This document shows positions 6,635-7,825 of a stretch of 7,825 nt of DNA, one piece after another. The position numbers and the translations under genes are program-made. Source of the DNA: Actinomycetota bacterium (lineage in GTDB: Bacteria; Actinomycetota; Humimicrobiia; Humimicrobiales; Humimicrobiaceae); assembly GCA_016927635.1 (NCBI GenBank), contig JAFGMJ010000039.1:1-7825 (forward strand). The letters run 5' to 3'. Below the pieces are notes generated by a model. The model was not told the DNA's origin. It saw only the letters and a program-made list of their open reading frames with translations, and did not search any database. How positions within the stretch are numbered: the stretch's first letter is position 1; every line of letters starts with the position of its first letter.

Positions 6635-7063
6635 CTAAATAATACCATAATCCCTGATATCAACTATAAATGGATAGTTTTGCCTGCATGAAATGATTTT
6701 TTTATCTTCAGTAATCAAAACAGCATTTAAGGACTTTGCAACAGCAATATAGATAGAGTCATATATTGTAAGCCCATGTTCAAGTGCTATTTCAGATGCT
6801 TCCGAAAGCAGAAAGTTATCGGGATATTTTATTTCAAGGTCCATCTTGAAAAGGACCTCTCTTATAATGGAAATATCCTCAATGCTGAATTGTGATTTTG
6901 TGATGAAAGCATTTAATACTTCAACCAAAAAAAGGTCAGGAACAATTATATTTATCTCTCCGGAAATCTTTTTATCCTGTATGGCAAGTGCATTTTCCAC
7001 AAAGTCCTCATTTATAGAATTAAACCATTTAGCTGCAATAGATGCGTCAAGCACTATATCCAT
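6635..7063 (-). CDS. vapC: PIN-domain toxin, VapC type
   Basis: This is a type II toxin-antitoxin ribonuclease; PIN toxins of this family cleave RNA, often tRNA or rRNA, using Mg ions. Its 142 residues carry the full acidic set: Asp6 in VLDAS, Glu48 in LVEVLNAF, Asp102 in TIYDSIYIAVA, and Asp120 in LITEDKKI. The toxin should therefore be catalytically intact. Its ATG (7063-7061) lies one base after the antitoxin stop (TAA-C-ATG). GGGAG within the antitoxin's last codons is seven bases upstream, so translation is coupled in the usual antitoxin-first order. The target RNA cannot be inferred from sequence. Confidence 0.93.
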   Translation of the reverse strand: MDIVLDASIAAKWFNSINEDFVENALAIQDKKISGEINIIVPDLFLVEVLNAFITKSQFSIEDISIIREVLFKMDLEIKYPDNFLLSEASEIALEHGLTIYDSIYIAVAKSLNAVLITEDKKIISCRQNYPFIVDIRDYGII

Positions 7064-7064
7064 G

Positions 7065-7343
7065 TTATTTCTCCCTGTCCCGATACTCTCTTATTACATG
7101 AGCTGCTTTTTTACCAGCTTCAAGTCCCACGCTTTTATTGCGTAGCTCTTTTGAAGCCAGTGCTGCCCACTTCATTTCTTTCATTTTTTTCTCAATTTCC
7201 CTTTTTTGCTTTATTTCTGCAATGTATACAGTGCAGGCTTCCCTTATGAGCCAGCTCTTGCTTACATTCTCCTGACTGCAGAACTGCTCCATTTCCTTTA
7301 AAGTATCTTCAGGGACAGTAATATTTAATTTCTTTGAATTCAT
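7065..7343 (-). CDS. Ribbon-helix-helix antitoxin of the PIN toxin
   Basis: This is the antitoxin and autorepressor of the module. Of 92 residues, the first ~45 match a ribbon-helix-helix (CopG/Arc-like) DNA-binding fold: the strand KKLNITVPEDT (4-14), helix LKEMEQFCSQEN, the turn VSKSWLIREA, and a second helix to about residue 45. The Lys/Glu-rich C-terminal half would be the flexible part that wraps the toxin. The ATG (7343-7341) is preceded by GGTGA, six bases upstream, with only about 12 nt of leader behind the promoter at 7362-7389. That promoter is built around palindromic DNA, as expected for autoregulation by a ribbon-helix-helix dimer. Functionally it is VapB-like, though VapB antitoxins span several folds. 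Confidence 0.88.
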   Translation of the reverse strand: MNSKKLNITVPEDTLKEMEQFCSQENVSKSWLIREACTVYIAEIKQKREIEKKMKEMKWAALASKELRNKSVGLEAGKKAAHVIREYRDREK

Positions 7344-7361
7344 GTATCTTCACCATTAGTA

Positions 7362-7389
7362 AGTATAAATTATACGTATAATTAGTCAA
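7362..7389 (-). promoter_or_regulatory. Autoregulated promoter/operator of the RHH-PIN toxin-antitoxin operon
   Basis: Read on the minus strand: -35 TTGACT (7389-7384), a 16-nt spacer, -10 TATACT (7367-7362). The spacer (7368-7383) is itself a perfect palindrome, AATTATACGTATAATT. An overlapping inverted repeat, GTATAA-A-TTATAC (7363-7375), covers the -10 box, giving three tandem half-sites of alternating orientation, GTATAA / TTATAC / GTATAA. Such tandem half-sites suit co-operative binding of ribbon-helix-helix dimers. The presumed start near 7355 leaves a leader of about 12 nt. Confidence 0.75.
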
Positions 7390-7456
7390 GATAATTTATG
7401 AGCAGGTCATTTAAAATCTTTCCAGTTTTTTAAAGATAGAGGTTTAAATCTTCTTA

Positions 7457-7477
7457 AAAGCCGGCTAATAAGGCTTT
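7457..7477. repeat. Small hairpin between the two divergent toxin-antitoxin modules
   Basis: AAAGCC (7457-7462) and GGCTTT (7472-7477) are complementary around a 9-nt loop and are followed by GACATTTTTT. The shape resembles a terminator on the + strand, but no + strand gene ends nearby. The stem is short, so it may be chance or a site for one of the regulators. Confidence 0.25.
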
Positions 7478-7510
7478 GACATTTTTTATTAATTGTGTGA
7501 ATATTATAAT
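7476..7510 (+). promoter_or_regulatory. Candidate promoter of the Phd-type antitoxin gene
   Basis: A perfect -10 TATAAT lies at 7505-7510, just upstream of the 20-bp palindrome. A perfect TTGACA lies at 7476-7481, but the 23-nt spacing to that -10 is too long for ordinary sigma70 promoters. Alternatives with the same -35 are TATTAT at 7502-7507 (spacing 20) or GAATAT at 7499-7504 (spacing 17). A promoter here is likely; its exact boxes are not settled. Confidence 0.45.
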
Positions 7511-7513
7511 ATA

Positions 7514-7533
7514 AATCAATCAATTGATTGATT
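7514..7533. promoter_or_regulatory. 20-bp perfect palindrome, likely operator of the Phd-type module
   Basis: AATCAATCAATTGATTGATT is identical to its reverse complement over all 20 bases. Each arm contains a repeated ATCA or TGAT tetramer. It lies right after TATAAT (7505-7510) and eight bases before AGGAGG (7542-7547), so it overlaps the presumed transcription start. Phd/YefM antitoxins repress their own operons by binding palindromes at this place, which is the basis for the call. Confidence 0.7.
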
Positions 7534-7555
7534 AGTTAAGCAGGAGGTATTTAAA

Positions 7556-7825
7556 ATTAAGGAGAAAAAAACAATTACAAAAACAATTGATGCCCATGAT
7601 GCGAGAATACATTTCGGGCAATTACTGGATGAAGTTGGCAAACAAGACCATACTTTTTTTATCAAGAGAAGGGGCAAGCTAGCTGCTGTAATCATAAGCC
7701 CGGAAGAATATATTAATATCCTTGAAATAGAGGCAGAATTAAATGACTCTGAGATTAATAAAGCTCTTCTCCAGAGTGAAGAAGAATTCAGAATAGGTGA
7801 GGTTGGAACAGAAGAAGATATTTTC
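7556..7825 (+). CDS. Phd/YefM-family antitoxin, partial at the window end, apparent ATT start
   Basis: The frame is open from 7532 to the window end (last codon 7823-7825). It encodes KTIDAHDARIHFGQLLDEV, then FFIKRRGKLAAVIISPEEY: the Phd/YefM pattern of an N-terminal EAR-x-x-(F/L)-x-x-LL DNA-binding region followed by a 'hit-and-miss' strand pair ending in ISPEEY. The second half is acidic and helical, the usual toxin-binding tail; a toxin gene should follow outside the window. No ATG, GTG or TTG occurs in this frame anywhere. The perfect AGGAGG at 7542-7547 is eight bases before ATT at 7556, which I take as the start. A second choice is ATT 7574, nine bases after AAGGAG (7559-7564). A mutated or miscalled ATG is the main alternative. 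Confidence 0.75.
   Translation, partial: MKEKKTITKTIDAHDARIHFGQLLDEVGKQDHTFFIKRRGKLAAVIISPEEYINILEIEAELNDSEINKALLQSEEEFRIGEVGTEEDIF

Noticed and set aside
6846..7145. 99-residue + strand open frame antisense to the toxin and antitoxin genes
   Set aside because: It is the complement of a well-supported PIN toxin and antitoxin, has no family resemblance and no good ribosome-binding site.

Overview
The window looks like chromosomal DNA of an AT-rich anaerobic or facultatively anaerobic bacterium. Arginine is mostly AGA/AGG, isoleucine is often ATA, Shine-Dalgarno sites are strong, and intergenic DNA is very AT-rich. The combination of a thiamine-diphosphate 2-oxoacid/acetoin dehydrogenase E1 pair, an FmdE-domain protein and a FecBCD-type metal-chelate transporter is common in anaerobes such as Clostridia-like lineages, deep anaerobic actinobacteria and deltaproteobacteria. 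I cannot fix the phylum from the sequence.

Left part (1-2099, + strand): the last 14 codons of an unidentified gene, then the alpha and beta subunits of a pyruvate/acetoin dehydrogenase-type E1. No E2 or E3 gene follows them; those would have to lie upstream of the window or elsewhere.

Middle (2289-6028, + strand): the most interesting part. A near-consensus sigma70-type promoter (TTGACA, 17 nt, TAGAAT) is followed at about +3 by a perfect inverted repeat, GTGTTAC-N13-GTAACAC. As I remember it, this is the operator pattern reported for the Geobacter-type nickel regulator NikR. Behind it lie four genes that read as one operon: an FmdE-domain protein with a C-terminal zinc ribbon, a lipoprotein substrate-binding protein, a FecCD/BtuC permease and an ATPase. 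The last three are translationally coupled by overlaps. My inference is a nickel-responsive (or cobalt/metal-chelate) uptake operon in which the FmdE protein is the cytoplasmic partner. From family membership alone the transporter would just be called iron-siderophore/cobalamin-like.

Right part (6239-7825): a small single-pass membrane protein of unknown function, converging on a minus-strand type II toxin-antitoxin pair (ribbon-helix-helix antitoxin, PIN-domain toxin of VapC type). The promoter spacer of that pair is exactly a 16-bp perfect palindrome. Divergent from it is the start of a second toxin-antitoxin module: a Phd/YefM-type antitoxin running off the window end. It has a 20-bp perfect palindrome in its leader and no ATG, GTG or TTG anywhere in its frame; it appears to start at an ATT codon behind a perfect AGGAGG.
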